From Caenorhabditis elegans (lineage: Eukaryota > Nematoda > Chromadorea > Rhabditida > Rhabditidae): DNA of 64,000 nt. The notes below the pieces were generated by a model. That model made no database searches. It was given only the letters and a program-made list of their open reading frames with translations, and was not told the DNA's origin. The stretch spans positions 10,292,001 through 10,356,000 of the forward strand of contig NC_003281.10 of assembly GCF_000002985.6 (NCBI RefSeq). Reading direction: 5' to 3'. This document shows positions 11,410-22,888 of this stretch, in pieces. How positions within the stretch are numbered: the stretch's first letter is position 1; each line of letters begins with the position of its first letter. The translations under genes and the position numbers were made by a program.

Positions 11410-14129
11410 TTAATATAATTTGGAAACATTTTTCAATTCCACATCACTCCACAGCCCGTTCGTTCTCACATTCTTTGCTGTGCTCCGCCAGTCGTATTGG
11501 CTACTTGGGTGGTCTTCGTACCATAGGTTACCGTACTCGAACTGAAACAATGTTAACACTAACAAGTTTTAGTAAGAGCAGCCGACATTTCGCGGGTCGT
11601 CACGAGCCCGCGATATGTCGGTTGTTGGCTCATTTTGGTGCCACTGTGAATGTAGCCTGCTACGTGTCGGCTGCTTCTATTTTTTACAAAGCGGCGCAGC
11701 CAACACTTCGCGGGCCTCCGAATTTCTTTTATCGTGTACACCACGTGAACAACTTTTCTCAGTTTTCCCCTAAACATTTCAAGTGCAACTCACCACGAGC
11801 ATTTTCTGTGGGGAACAGGTCACCCAGAATAGGTGCCCGTGAAGATCTGCAGCACACCAGGGATCATATGCCGGGTAGGTGTACTTGTATTTTATGTCAT
11901 TGCCTTGAAAGAAAGGGGTTTTTTGAGAAACTTTAAAACTTCTGAAATTTAAGTTTTCAACAATTTTGCTTACCTGCCTACCTGCCTAGTGGATCTACAA
12001 AACCTACTTTCTGTAAAATTTCATTAGGGATAACAAGTTTTTTTCTTAAAAATTTCAATAAAACCCACTTGCTCCGCCGACCCAATTGATGACACTTCCG
12101 TTTTTGTGCACATCCTTATACATCAAAAATAAATCCATATTCACAATATACCCGGTTTTTGGGGTCACCGTGAGTTCATAGGAGTCATTAAGCTGAAAGA
12201 AAAGAAAGTTTGTGGCCGAGTGTTCTCTTTCACGGCCGCGAAACAAAAAGTGAGCATAACTTACCATTCCTAGACTTCGCAATAGCTGAAACGAAGATGT
12301 CCGAGACAGTAGGAAATGTGTGATTTCTGGGTGAAAATCTTCAGCGAACATTGCCAAGTCAATGTCAGCAGTGTGAGGTATAAAACCGCATTCACGATAC
12401 CAACCTGGAATTTCGTTCTCATTTTTTGTTTAACTTTTCCGATTGTCCCTCCAAAATTGGAAAAAATAGCCAAACCTAACAAAGTTCCTCCATTCAAAAA
12501 AGCGAACATATTGAACGTCAAAAGCACGTCCCTGAACTCGGCGAGCTTCTCAGCTGCCTCTTTCCCGTGATTAAACTGCTGACTCTAAAACAATCGAAAA
12601 ATAAAAATAAAATTCTTATCATTATTGCTAATCTTTAGAGTGACATCATTAAAAAAAACAAGTTCTATTTTGAAATAAAAATCTAACCTTTGTCATATTT
12701 CTGTGCACAATTAGATTTAAGCAGCCCCGAATTTCAGATCGTTCCCACATTTTGAGAAACAATGGGATATTACTTGGGATATGAAGATTCCCTATGGAAA
12801 ATGTGTTGAAGTTTCTGGAATATTTATTATGCTTCTTTCATGTTAGAAAATCAGAAAGTTTGAATTTTCAGCCAAAAGTTTTTTCTGAGAAAATTAGAAA
12901 GTGTGATCCAACGCAGGAGTGGGCGGCAAACAATTTTTCCGGCAAATCGGCAAACCGGCAAATGGCCATTGCAATTACAGAAAATTTTCGGCAAGTTGTA
13001 GTTTTGCACATTTTTTGAAATTTCAGAATATCAATTTCAATCTGCAAAATTGTACAAATCCTATGAATGTTCCTACATCTATTTTGGAAAGTAGCAAATT
13101 CTATGAAAATATCTAGAAAAAACGGGAGTTTTCAAAACTGCCCAGTTTCAGAGTTGTCTTATAAAAAATCTCTATAACTTCCGGCAAAATTGACTCTTGG
13201 CAAACCAAAAAACAACAAATTGGGAATTTGCCGAAAATCAAAATTTCCGGCAAATCGGCACATTGCCGATTTGCCGAATTTGTCGGCAAAAAATTTGCCG
13301 CGCACCCCTGTCTTGTTTCCAACTACTCTCCCATCTCACTTCAGAACAGCACGTGCAGGTTGTGTATCAAATTGCAAATAATCATTACTCGTCTTATTTT
13401 CCATCCGAATACATTCGAAAATTGATGATTCATTATGATTCGCTATCAATTTCCAATTTCTCTTATCAATACCAATCTGGAAAATGACCGGAAACTCGGA
13501 AGCAAAATTCTGATAAAATATTTATTGGTTTACAAGCATTGAAATTCTCCTAAAATTTTATGATAAGATATTTGTTTTTTAAATATTAAAAATTTTTGAA
13601 CCAAATTACCTTAATTTTCCGTTCAAAAATATGCTCACAATTTTCTTGGTAGATTGCTTTTAAGACAGTCTTATCAATGATTAGTGCTGGGACCGGAATA
13701 GAAACTGATTGGAGATTTGATAGGCATTCTTTCGAGGTTTTCTGAAATTTCGAAGAACTTTTTGTGGGGTATAAAAAAATATTTTGGAAATCTTATAAAA
13801 AACGTTTTTTATACTTAAAGAATTCTTGTATAAATTCTATGTTTAGGTCGAAATATTTAAAATGGAAAATTGAAAAAAACAACTTTTTTTTTTACAAAAT
13901 TTGAATCTAAAGAACTGAAATTTTTTGGGGTTTTTCATAATTTCTTTGTTAATTTTATTTCCAATTTTCGAAAAATTGTATATCTTCACAAAAGACTTAC
14001 TTCTTTTGAGTCTAGAGAAACTACAAGAACATCAAACTTTTCTTCTTCGAAAAATATTTTAATTAATATTATAAGTGCAATAAATAGGAAAATACCAGCA
14101 AAAATATAAACTCGAAGACGGGGATTCAT
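11410..14129 (-). CDS. Fukutin-like LicD-family type II membrane protein
   Basis: Nine exons join in frame to 390 residues: 14001-14129, 13610-13741, 13340-13509, 12688-12814, 12476-12584, 12265-12404, 12069-12192, 11794-11903 and 11410-11541. A short basic N-terminus and a hydrophobic segment at residues 8-27 form a signal anchor, placing the rest in the Golgi or ER lumen. The core NGGTLLGWYRECGFIPHTAD..D (about residues 215-238) is the LicD/fukutin nucleotidyltransferase-fold motif, with aspartates 236 and 238 as probable metal ligands. Downstream YPAYDPWCAADL and the C-terminal WYEDHPSSQYDWR block also match fukutins. Human fukutin transfers ribitol phosphate to alpha-dystroglycan; the worm acceptor is unknown. 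The exon 8 acceptor (CAAG) is non-canonical, so that junction is less sure. I recall this as T07A5.1. Confidence 0.85.
11577..11716. repeat. Inverted pairs of GTCGGC-core elements
   Basis: Within the last intron of the fukutin-like gene, AGCAGCCGACATTTCGCGGG is followed eight bases later by its imperfect reverse complement, giving a 20-base-stem hairpin. A second pair (11653-11680 and 11688-11716) is arranged the same way. The four units belong to the dispersed family of this part of the window. Confidence 0.7.
12914..13316. mobile_element. MITE-like element rich in CGGCAAAT units
   Basis: Lies in intron 3 of the fukutin-like gene. The left end reads CAGGAGTGGGCGGCAAA and the right end is the near reverse complement (TTTGCCGCGCACCCCTG). 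Both ends are followed internally by repeated GGCAAATCGGCAAA words. It spans about 400 bases with terminal inverted repeats and no coding capacity, so it is a non-autonomous DNA element. I believe this end sequence is common in C. elegans but cannot name the family. Confidence 0.65.
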
Positions 14130-14755
14130 TTTTTTAATTGAAAATGTTTTGAAAACCTAATTACAATGTCCTTTTATACACAACTTTTCTTCAAAAAAAG
14201 ATAAAATCTAAACACAACACACAATTATGCATTTTTCTGCCCATTAACTTAGTTTTCAAGGACACAATTGTCTATCGTTTGTACAATCTTTAATGAAATC
14301 TTTATTATTCATTTTATTTGAGAAAAATGTTCAAACAACTAAATTGATAGTCTACATATAATAGTGGAATAACTGGGAAATTTGAAAAAATCGAGAGATG
14401 GAAATTAGTACCAAGTGAAGGAAAATTGAGCAAAATTGAGAAAAAAAACAAGAAAAATTAAGAACAAAAAATCGATAATTCAAATTTAAACAACGGCGGA
14501 AGTTCAGGAGTTTGAAAAAAAATCAACAATATTCTTTGTACATGAGAGATTTATTTCAGGAGTTTGAAGCTGAATTTCAATTTTAAAAAATTTGCAACGC
14601 AGAGCTCACGGGGTTTTTTGGGGAATTTTTGAGAATTTTTGAAATTTTTTGGGGAGTTTTTCAGAATTTTAGATTTTTTTCGGGCAATTTTCGGAAAGTT
14701 TTTTTTTGATTTTTATCGAATTTTTCACTTTTTCTCTTGGAAAAGTAAAGAAACA

Positions 14756-17700
14756 TCAATTTTCCGAGCTCCGTGTTGACCTCCTGTGAGATCCTGCAAT
14801 AGAAGTTTTTGGTGATGAGGTTTTTAAAGTTTTGCAAAGCTCCTCAAATCGATTTTGTCGCTCCTGTGGCAACCTCATATATCCAGCATGGTTACTCTCT
14901 TTGAAATTGAAGTATTGCTTGATCTGGAAATTTTTTTGAAATTTTAAAATTTACCAACTTTAAATTAAAAAAAATATATAACTTCCCCTTTGAAATTTAA
15001 AAATTTAAAAATTGAAATTAGAAGTTAATAAAATTGTCAAAAAACCAAAAATTTCAGTTTTAAGATCAGTAAATTTTAATGATTTTTCAAATTTCTGGCA
15101 AACTTTCTACAAAAATTATCAAATGACGGAATGACAATAAAAAATTTGGTAAACTCAAAAATTTCCGAACCTGATTTTCCACCTCTTCCAACAATTTTTC
15201 CCGTCGTTCGAACTTTTTTATTTTGAATTGAAGAATACATTTTTTGAGTTCGAGCTCTGCAATGTTCATACTGTGAAGAGCGCGTGACTTTCTAGATCCG
15301 TAAGTGTTGATTTTTGACTGAAATTTTTTATTTCAAAATTATTTCAATTTATTTTTTACTTACCTTTTTCAATGCCTTGTCGTTCGTAGCTGTGATGTAA
15401 GCCTGTCGATGCTTTTGATATAGCTGAAAAACTTTTCGGCTGGAATTAAAATTTTATCAGAAATTTTTCGCCAAAAATTTTAAATTTTCGGACAAAAAAT
15501 TAGTGGGAAATTCAAATTTCAAAATGATCGAATTTAATTTCTAAGTTTTTCGATAATCTCTTACGAAAATTTCCTACATGATTCAAAAAACTGAATGGTT
15601 TGAAAAAAAGCTCTGGAAATTTGGGAAATTCTGAGAATTTCTTCAATTCATAGGATGTCACTTTTGCCGAAATTTACCTTTTTCAAGCTCTTGAGCTCTT
15701 GGCTCTGCTCCCTCGCTCTTGCAACATCCATGTCGACTTGCTCCAGCTTCTCCTCAAAAACCTCCTTTTCAGTGAAATTTTGCATCGCATCCTGATGAAT
15801 TACCAGTACATTCCCATCTCCAAAATATGTATAACATTCCATAATTCGCTCCAAAGTCTGCTTCTCCTGCGCAGTTGCTCTTTCGATGTACAGGTGATTC
15901 TTTTCCAGATCCTCTTTCAGTTTCGCTTCTTTTGATTTCTTGTTAAAATTGTAGTTCTTGCTATTTTTCTTATTCGCCTCTTTCCGACGCTGTTCTACTT
16001 CCTGATCAGTCATTGATCTTCTCTGAACTTTTGTTAACCTCCGGGTTTCTGTTTCTGGTGGTGTAGGGCTCAGTGGCTCGGATGTGACAACTTTTTTTGG
16101 TTTGAATTCAGTCTCTTCCGGAAGCCATTCGCTTCCTTCGGAAGTTTGCGAAGATGAGGAGGAGGAAGAAAACCCATCTGAAATTTGGAATTCGTTTCAG
16201 TTTATATAATAGTTAAAATTAATTTTTTTGAATTGTTTTGTATTGTGGACGCACTATTCAAATAGCTCAAGGCAGAGCTCATTGAGCAGTTTGAGAATTT
16301 TTCGTAATTTTTCAAGAGAAATGTTCAGATTTTTTCGGGACATTTTTTAAAATTTTATCAGGATATTATCAGATATCAGGGTAGATTTGCAGAATTTTTT
16401 CGGAAAATTTTCAGAATTTTTGGGCACATTTTGACATTTTTTAAAGAAAACTTGAGAAGTGCTTCGGGATATTATCAGATGTTTTGGTAGACTTTTCGAA
16501 TATTTTCAGGGAATTTTTATTTTGGGAAAATTCCGAATTTTTTGGTAATTTTTAGAGCTTTTTGGGAAACGACTACATTATAATAATTTTAAAGTCTGAG
16601 AATTGAATTCGAATCTTTCCTTATTACTTTCCTCATTAGTACTCGCTACAAAAGTGTTTCAGAGGTGTATTTCTTAAATTGTTCCTTAATTTTTTTTTCC
16701 TCATATTCCTTTTTCTTTCCTATTAGTTCTAATTTAATGTTTTCCTTTGAAAATACTATAACTTAATTGAGGAACTATCAACCTACTCATATGATACCCT
16801 GTGTACACACTTTCTGGCGGCACTGGCCCCTTATTTCAACCAAAAAACAAAAATCTAGTTGTGATAAAATAGTGATAGTTTGTTCACTGGCTTATCATCA
16901 TGCTATCATGAGTCATCTCATCAAATTGATTAGTCTCAAAAGGTGGACATGGCTTGCGCAGAAGTCAAACCATATGATAGCCCTATGTGTAATGGTGTCA
17001 TTGCTGATTTTAAAAGAATAGTGGAGTTTACCAGGAAGTTTGACAAATTTAGAAAAATTGGAAGAACATAACCAAAAAAAATGTGAAAATTTATTTTATA
17101 AAAAGTACAAAAAATCTATATATTTTTAAAATAGTTTTGAATTCAGTTAGAATTTTTGGGCGTTTCAGAATTTTTTCAGGAAATTTTTACAGGTTTTTGG
17201 GAAGTTTTCAGCAAATTTGAAGCAATTTTTATGAAAAATGATCTGAATTTTTCAGGAAATTTTCAGCAATTTTTTCAGGAAGTTTTCAGAATTTTTTATG
17301 GAAATTTTCCTGAATTTTTGCGATAAATGTACAACATTTTATCGGAAGATTTTCAGGATTGCTTTGAGAAATGTTCAAATTTTTTTGTAAGGATAAATTT
17401 TGTAATTTGAAAAAAAACTTTGCTTGAAATCGAATATTACTCACCATCCCGGTTTCTGTTGTTCATTGACATCGCGTCCATTCCTATAGATACTGAAAAT
17501 CGTTTCAGTATTAAATGTTTGAGGTAAGGCATGTAGGCACAAGGTGATAGGCCTTCGATAGGCAGGAAAATTTTCTTGTAAATACTTACCTATGGGTTTC
17601 TTATCAGGTAATGTTATTATAAAATTTTTCGAATTTTCTTTTTCGAAAAAAAAAGAATTCTAAGGAAAAACATTTTTTAGAATTTTTTAAATCTTAAATT

Positions 17701-19100
17701 ATTGCAATTTTTCAATTATCTTGGATTATTCCTTCACCTTGAGTTTTTTATAAAGAACATTTTTAAACCCCGATAAAATTTGATAATTTCATAATTTTCT
17801 TACAATTAGTTTTTTAAACGAATTTACATAATTTACAGCTACATAATTTATAAAAAATAGAAGAAAAAACTTTTCTGAGTTTAAAGGCGCATACAATCCC
17901 CATTGTCTGCTAAAAAAATTAAACTAGTACCGGGATATTAACATATTGAATAATGTCTAAAAAAGATTTTGGATTTAAAAAATTCGGAAAAAAAACTTTC
18001 ACATTTTTTTCAAAAAATTTTTTTCCCCTATATATTTGTTTTTTCTTTTGTTTTTACTATCACATTTATAAAAATACGCTTCCCAAACTCACTGTCATTG
18101 TACGAATAATGATAATTTCCGAGCTCCGAGGTCCCGGACCATGTGTGCTCCGGCGGTGTGGACTCCGAATTCGCCTGTGACCGTCGTGGCATGTCGTAAA
18201 GTTCTGTAATAGGCCAAGGCTGGAGTCTCAATGGCAAATAAAGCGAAACTGTTCTACGAACCGCCCGCCTACTGCGGCATTGCTAGCTCTAAGTTTTCCT
18301 CATGAAAGGGAATCTGTGGAACCTCCGGCGGAAGAAATGGGAGAATTCAGATAAGGTGGAACTAACCTGCGTTCAGTAGTTTGTCCCAATCGTCTGATGC
18401 TGGACACTGATTGTTGCCGATCGTTAGGAAGTCCAACGGATCTTCGGTTTCAAGAACTGGAATCTCCCACCACGCCGAGTATTTGATCACCGCTACGTCG
18501 GTTTCGGGTATTTCCCGGTCCCGGTCGGTCTGAAAATTGTATTCTAGTAATTTTCGTAAAGCTTTTTCAAAAGTAAAATCCTGAGAGAGCCCGTGAAAAG
18601 AGGGGTGGCCTAGAATTTTTCAGATGGCCGAGGAATCCCCCAAATTGAAATTGATGGCCTAGCTTTATTTCCACACGTCCACAAAGCTGTTCTTATAGCC
18701 GAGGAACCCACCAATAGAGTGGTGGCCTAGGTTTTTATGGATGGCCCAGAAATTTTTTCGGTGGGCCGTCAAAAAAAATAGGTGGTGGCCTAGGTTTTGC
18801 TAGAAAGAACTAGAAAAATGTTTTGCACACCTGTGGTCTAGCTTTTTTTTTCTACACGGCGGCCACAGAACTTTTCTGATTACTTATTATTAGCCTTTTC
18901 TTTGAGTGGCAATTGCAGAAAGCTCCAGTTTGGATCGCGAAGAGCCTATATGGCCTAGAAATTCTTAGCCTTAATCTTTTCTGGAAAAAATTTTATGCAC
19001 CTTTAAAATACCGTACCCCCAAAAAATCCCTTACCAAGTACCCAATGTTGTCTTCCAGAACATCCATAACGTCGCCCAGCTCGTTTTGGTTATTTGTCAT
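14756..19100 (-). CDS. Basic coiled-coil protein, possibly a divergent bZIP factor
   Basis: Eight exons join in frame to 420 residues: 19035-19100, 18367-18529, 18093-18203, 17445-17492, 15678-16177, 15364-15423, 15171-15317 and 14756-14923. The N-terminal third is acidic with tryptophans (activation-domain-like). A serine run follows near residues 133-139, then proline/threonine-rich sequence. From about residue 193 a strongly basic helix (RRKEANKKNSKNYNFNKK) runs into a long charged coiled coil with leucines at heptad-like spacing. The last two exons add more Lys/Arg/Glu helix. The basic helix resembles a bZIP DNA-binding region, but the invariant arginine is missing, so that assignment is tentative. 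No pathway can be inferred. Introns are AT-rich and up to about 1.3 kb. I do not recognise the gene. Confidence 0.75.
18606..18790. repeat. GGTGGCCTAG repeats in intron 1
   Basis: At least four copies of GGTGGCCTAG, alternating with GATGGCC words, lie in the first intron of the coiled-coil gene. They are the reverse-complement orientation of the cluster at 740-1140. Confidence 0.5.
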
Positions 19101-22100
19101 GGTGGTTGGAAAACCTAAAATTTAATTTAATGTTCATTAAAAAACAATAAAATTATTATCTAGCAATATTTCCGCAGATGTTAATTTTACCTAGGAATCT
19201 TTAAAAGAAAAGAACAAAATAAGAGTCAGGCAAGCAGCAAATGGTACTAGTGATAAGAGACGCGGACAGACGAGTGCCGTATCACTTTTCGAAAAAAAAT
19301 ACTTTCGATTTCTGGTAACTTACTTGTTACTTTTATATGTATATATACATAGTTACTAACAAAAAAGGCGGAGCTAAGATATTGTTTTCGGATTGCAAAA
19401 ATAAACGCATTTACTCAGGATATGTATGACTAACCCCTTGACTTTTGGACAGGGGGGAATGTTTTGTTGATTTGATAAAGATTTACTAATAAGAGTACGG
19501 TTGCTTTGGGGTACTGTAGTGGTTCTTTTTTACTTAGCAACAGCAAGGCTCTCTCCATCTTTTTTCTGTTAGTTGGCCACTTTTTAATTATTTTTATTGT
19601 GGAGTTATAGACATTTTAACCCAGATTATTTTCAACTGCTGTTGAGAATTTGTTATAAATATCTCTTGTTATATAATTTACATTGCCATTACATTGTTCC
19701 AATTCATGATTTCCTACTGAAAAGTCTTCTGTTGTTGCTATACATTTACAGAGATAAATTTGATGAGAAAATGTTGCGAATTTTAATGAGCAATATGTTC
19801 TAACTAGTTTGACGTTGGCTATGACCATTCAAAAACGGCACTTCCTAAAAGAATGTCCGAAAATTGTCAAAAATCAATAGTTGTGCCAATCTGATCTGTG
19901 ATTTTTTTGTGGCAAATCATTTTGTGATAAAACCAAAATTGATAAAAAAACATGGAAATTAGTTCCGCATTTGGTTGAACTATAAAAAAGTGCAGATGAA
20001 AACTTTTATTCAAACATTGTTGGAAATCTAGTCTGCATGAATACTCGGACTTATTTAAAAAGCTTAGTATTTACCAATTTACCAAAAAAATTGTGCTCAA
20101 TTGGGTCCTTTTGCAAATATAGCGAGGAGTTATGGTATCTTTCAGGAGTAAATTGCAAAATAAAAATCTTAAACTACCAAATTATTTTGTACGTTGACAT
20201 TAGAAAAATACAGAATTTTGAAAGAACTGCCCGATTGATTTTCATAAGTTGGTTGGTAAAAAAAGGGAACGAAATTTTGAAACACTTATACCCTGCCAAA
20301 TGATTGGGTTAGGAAAAAATTTGTTTTTGTCATGAAAACTTTGGTAGTTGACAATTTTTTAAAAGTTTTATAGTTACCTAGATCTAGTCATTGAAGAGAA
20401 GATGGTCCGGCCTTGTACCTTAGAGTACTGCACCTCTAGTCGTTTGAAATTTTTAACCTATCGTAAGTAGACCGTTTTTCCATAGGACTCACCATATTTG
20501 AGATACTCATAATAAAAAATAATAAAAAAATTGGACTAAAAAAGTGCATTGATATCAAAAAATTGAGCTGTGAGTTTTGAAAAATTATCAACAAATTAGC
20601 AATAAGAAAATTGTATCATATATTTTTTTTGAGAAAATTGAAAACTTTTTGGCAAAATTAATTGGATTTTCGCTTTTTACTAGTTTTTTAAAATCATTTT
20701 TCAATTGACCATAACTTAATAACTAAAAAGTTTCTCCAAAAACTTCCAATAGACATAACCTTGTGTAAATTTTCGCTGTTGACAAATTGTTGCCAAAATT
20801 CCCTGTGGGAAAAGTTGGAGCAGCTGACACCTGGCGGGACAATTTCTCATGGTTTAGCTCTAGGGTTTAGTTTTGCCCTGTTTAAGAGTAAAAATTGTCA
20901 ATAAATAGGTTTTGCAATAATTCAAGACAAAGTTGAGAAATATCAAAATCTACAGTATCCCCTAAAATGAGTCCTGGCCAATCGACGCGACCGGAAAGGG
21001 TGGGTTGACATGCAAATTTGGAGGATCAGGCGTTTTTGGCAGGTTACTGTAGGTATTGCCCAGACGCGAGTTTTTGCAATTTTTGCCCTAAAAATACGGT
21101 ACCCGGTAAAGGTGTGCGTCTTTAAAAGTTACTATAGTTTCCAACATCGTTTCATATTTTAATTAAGTTTTTATAATCAAGTTTCTTTTTTAAAGAAATA
21201 CGCTTTTTCATCGAAAAACCAAGAAAAAACAATAAGTAAAAAATTACAGTACTCTTTAAAGGCGCAAACTTTTTCATATTTAACACAAATTTGTCGTCTC
21301 GAGACCGGGAACCGTATTTTTTCGTTTTAAAAAATGAATTTTTTTCACGTCTGTGTAATAGTGATTTATATATTGTGGTTAAAAGGAGAAAAGATTTTGG
21401 GAATAAAAAACCTTTGAAAAAAACAATTACGAAAGCATTGCAATATGCATTGTTAAATCCTCTAGCAATCGGTGTCATTTGCCAAAAACAATTCCTCATA
21501 TTTAGAAAGTAGTTGACATTTAGACCCGTCTTCATCGCAAATGACTCAACGAGAAATGTCAAGACGATATGAGGAAAACTTGTCTCTTGGCACTGTGCCA
21601 AAGGATGTGTGCAATATCAGAGTGAACAAGGATTCCTTTTTTCCTGGCTTTCTCTGGTCTCTCCGTGATTTGTGTGATCTTTTTTCTTCTTTTTTAAAGG
21701 ATTTTCAAAATGAACAATAGTCGATCATATTTATTCTAGGTTTCTTTTTTAATTTTCCTATCCAGTCGCCCGTGCGCCTTTAAAACTACCGGAAAGTCAA
21801 TAATTTCCATTTTTGGCATTTTAAGTCGGGTTATGCATCTTTAAAACTACCATATCTGAATGTTTTGTTAAATTTTCTGTTATTTTTTTTTGCAGTTTTG
21901 AATGGCAAAAATTTATAGATTTTCGGAAAAAAATCGTTAATAAGATTACTGTAACCTTTAAGGTGCGTAATTACTAGCTTTTTCAATTTTCGTTTCGAGA
22001 CCCAGCTATTTGCAAAACTGATATCTTAGGCAGCATATGCACCTTTAAAGTTGCCGTATTACCCATAATTCAATTTTGCTCCGAAAATACGGTACCGGGT

Positions 22101-22888
22101 CTCGACACGAAATATTTTTGCTGACTGCAAAAAGGTGTGCGCCTTTAAAGTTTACTGTATTTTCAAACTTTGCAGAATTTTCAACGATTTTCCGAGTTTT
22201 TCTGAAATCTAAAATTATGAAAAATAGATAAAAATTCCGAGAAAATTTGAAGTTACAGTACTTGAAGTTTACAAAAATCCATAGTATGTTTGTATCCGTA
22301 CTTATGAACTTTTTCACTTTTCGCTGCGAGACCTGGAAATACTCCACCGAAAGAAGTATTATTGAAACTAGAAAATAAAAGCCCGCCACACTCAATACCG
22401 CAACAAAAGGGAAGAAGCGCCCTATCAGAGCGGAAGTTCTTATCTCGGGTGGTGGTTGCAAGTGGTTTGATGATTCTCACTTTTATGTTTTTTTCCAGTG
22501 AAAAAGGGACAAATGTGTATTATATTAAATAATTTTTCATCGATAATTAAGGCGGAGGGAAAGGAATACTAATAATAATAATAAAGAATCATAAACACGT
22601 TTTAATTACACACACACAAGAAAAATAATGGAAAATCGGTTAGGTTTTCAGCACACCATCATGCAGTATAAATAGTTGAAAAAATTAACTATTTTCGAAG
22701 CAATTTTTATATTGCTGGAGATGAAAATTTGGAGTGGGGGTCTTGAAGGGAAATTAATTACCGCCAACGCATGGCTCCAAAGTTGTGAGAAAATCGCTAC
22801 GAGACCCATTTTAAACCATATTTTCACTTCCAGATAGCTCAAAAATCACTAAAAAATTTACAAACAAATTAGAGAGGGACACGATCAT
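19101..22888. other. Repeat-rich gap between the coiled-coil gene and unc-50
   Basis: No complete gene is supported. The left part is the 5' flank of the minus-strand coiled-coil gene. A palindromic repeat occupies about 21086-21323, a half copy lies at about 22060-22160, and an AAT microsatellite at 22570-22584. The minus-strand segment about 22345-22465 reads as a hydrophobic membrane-spanning stretch and might be an orphan exon (see findings). Confidence 0.5.
21086..21323. repeat. Palindromic CTTTAAAGGCGCA / TCTCGAGACCGGG repeat, copy 1
   Basis: The left arm carries AAAATACGGTACCCGGT, then GTGTGCGTCTTTAAAAG. The right arm carries the mirror order, ACAGTACTCTTTAAAGGCGCA then CTCGAGACCGGGAACCGTATTT. 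The two arms make a long inverted repeat. The same arrangement recurs near 23.3, 36.2, 46.2 and 58.9 kb, so it is a dispersed fold-back family. Confidence 0.7.

Larger units (their letters stand above)
1689..11716. repeat. Dispersed CCCGYGAARTGTCGGCTGCT element family
   Basis: A 20-25 base motif recurs at least 17 times in introns and intergenic DNA of the transporter pair and of the last intron of the fukutin-like gene. Copies start near 1689, 2896, 2958, 3594, 4231, 4268, 5115, 5911, 6513, 6710, 8757, 8811, 8947, 9218, 9253, 10250, 11577, 11602, 11653 and 11688. Most are on the plus strand; two near 11577 and 11688 are inverted and form hairpins with neighbours. The GTCGGCTGCT core is best conserved and is preceded by CCCGYGAAR. 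None overlaps an exon. I saw no comparable copies after 11.8 kb. Confidence 0.75.

Noticed and set aside
16767-17021. 84-codon plus-strand frame inside the coiled-coil gene intron
   Set aside because: No splice context or similarity, and the translation is not protein-like beyond chance.
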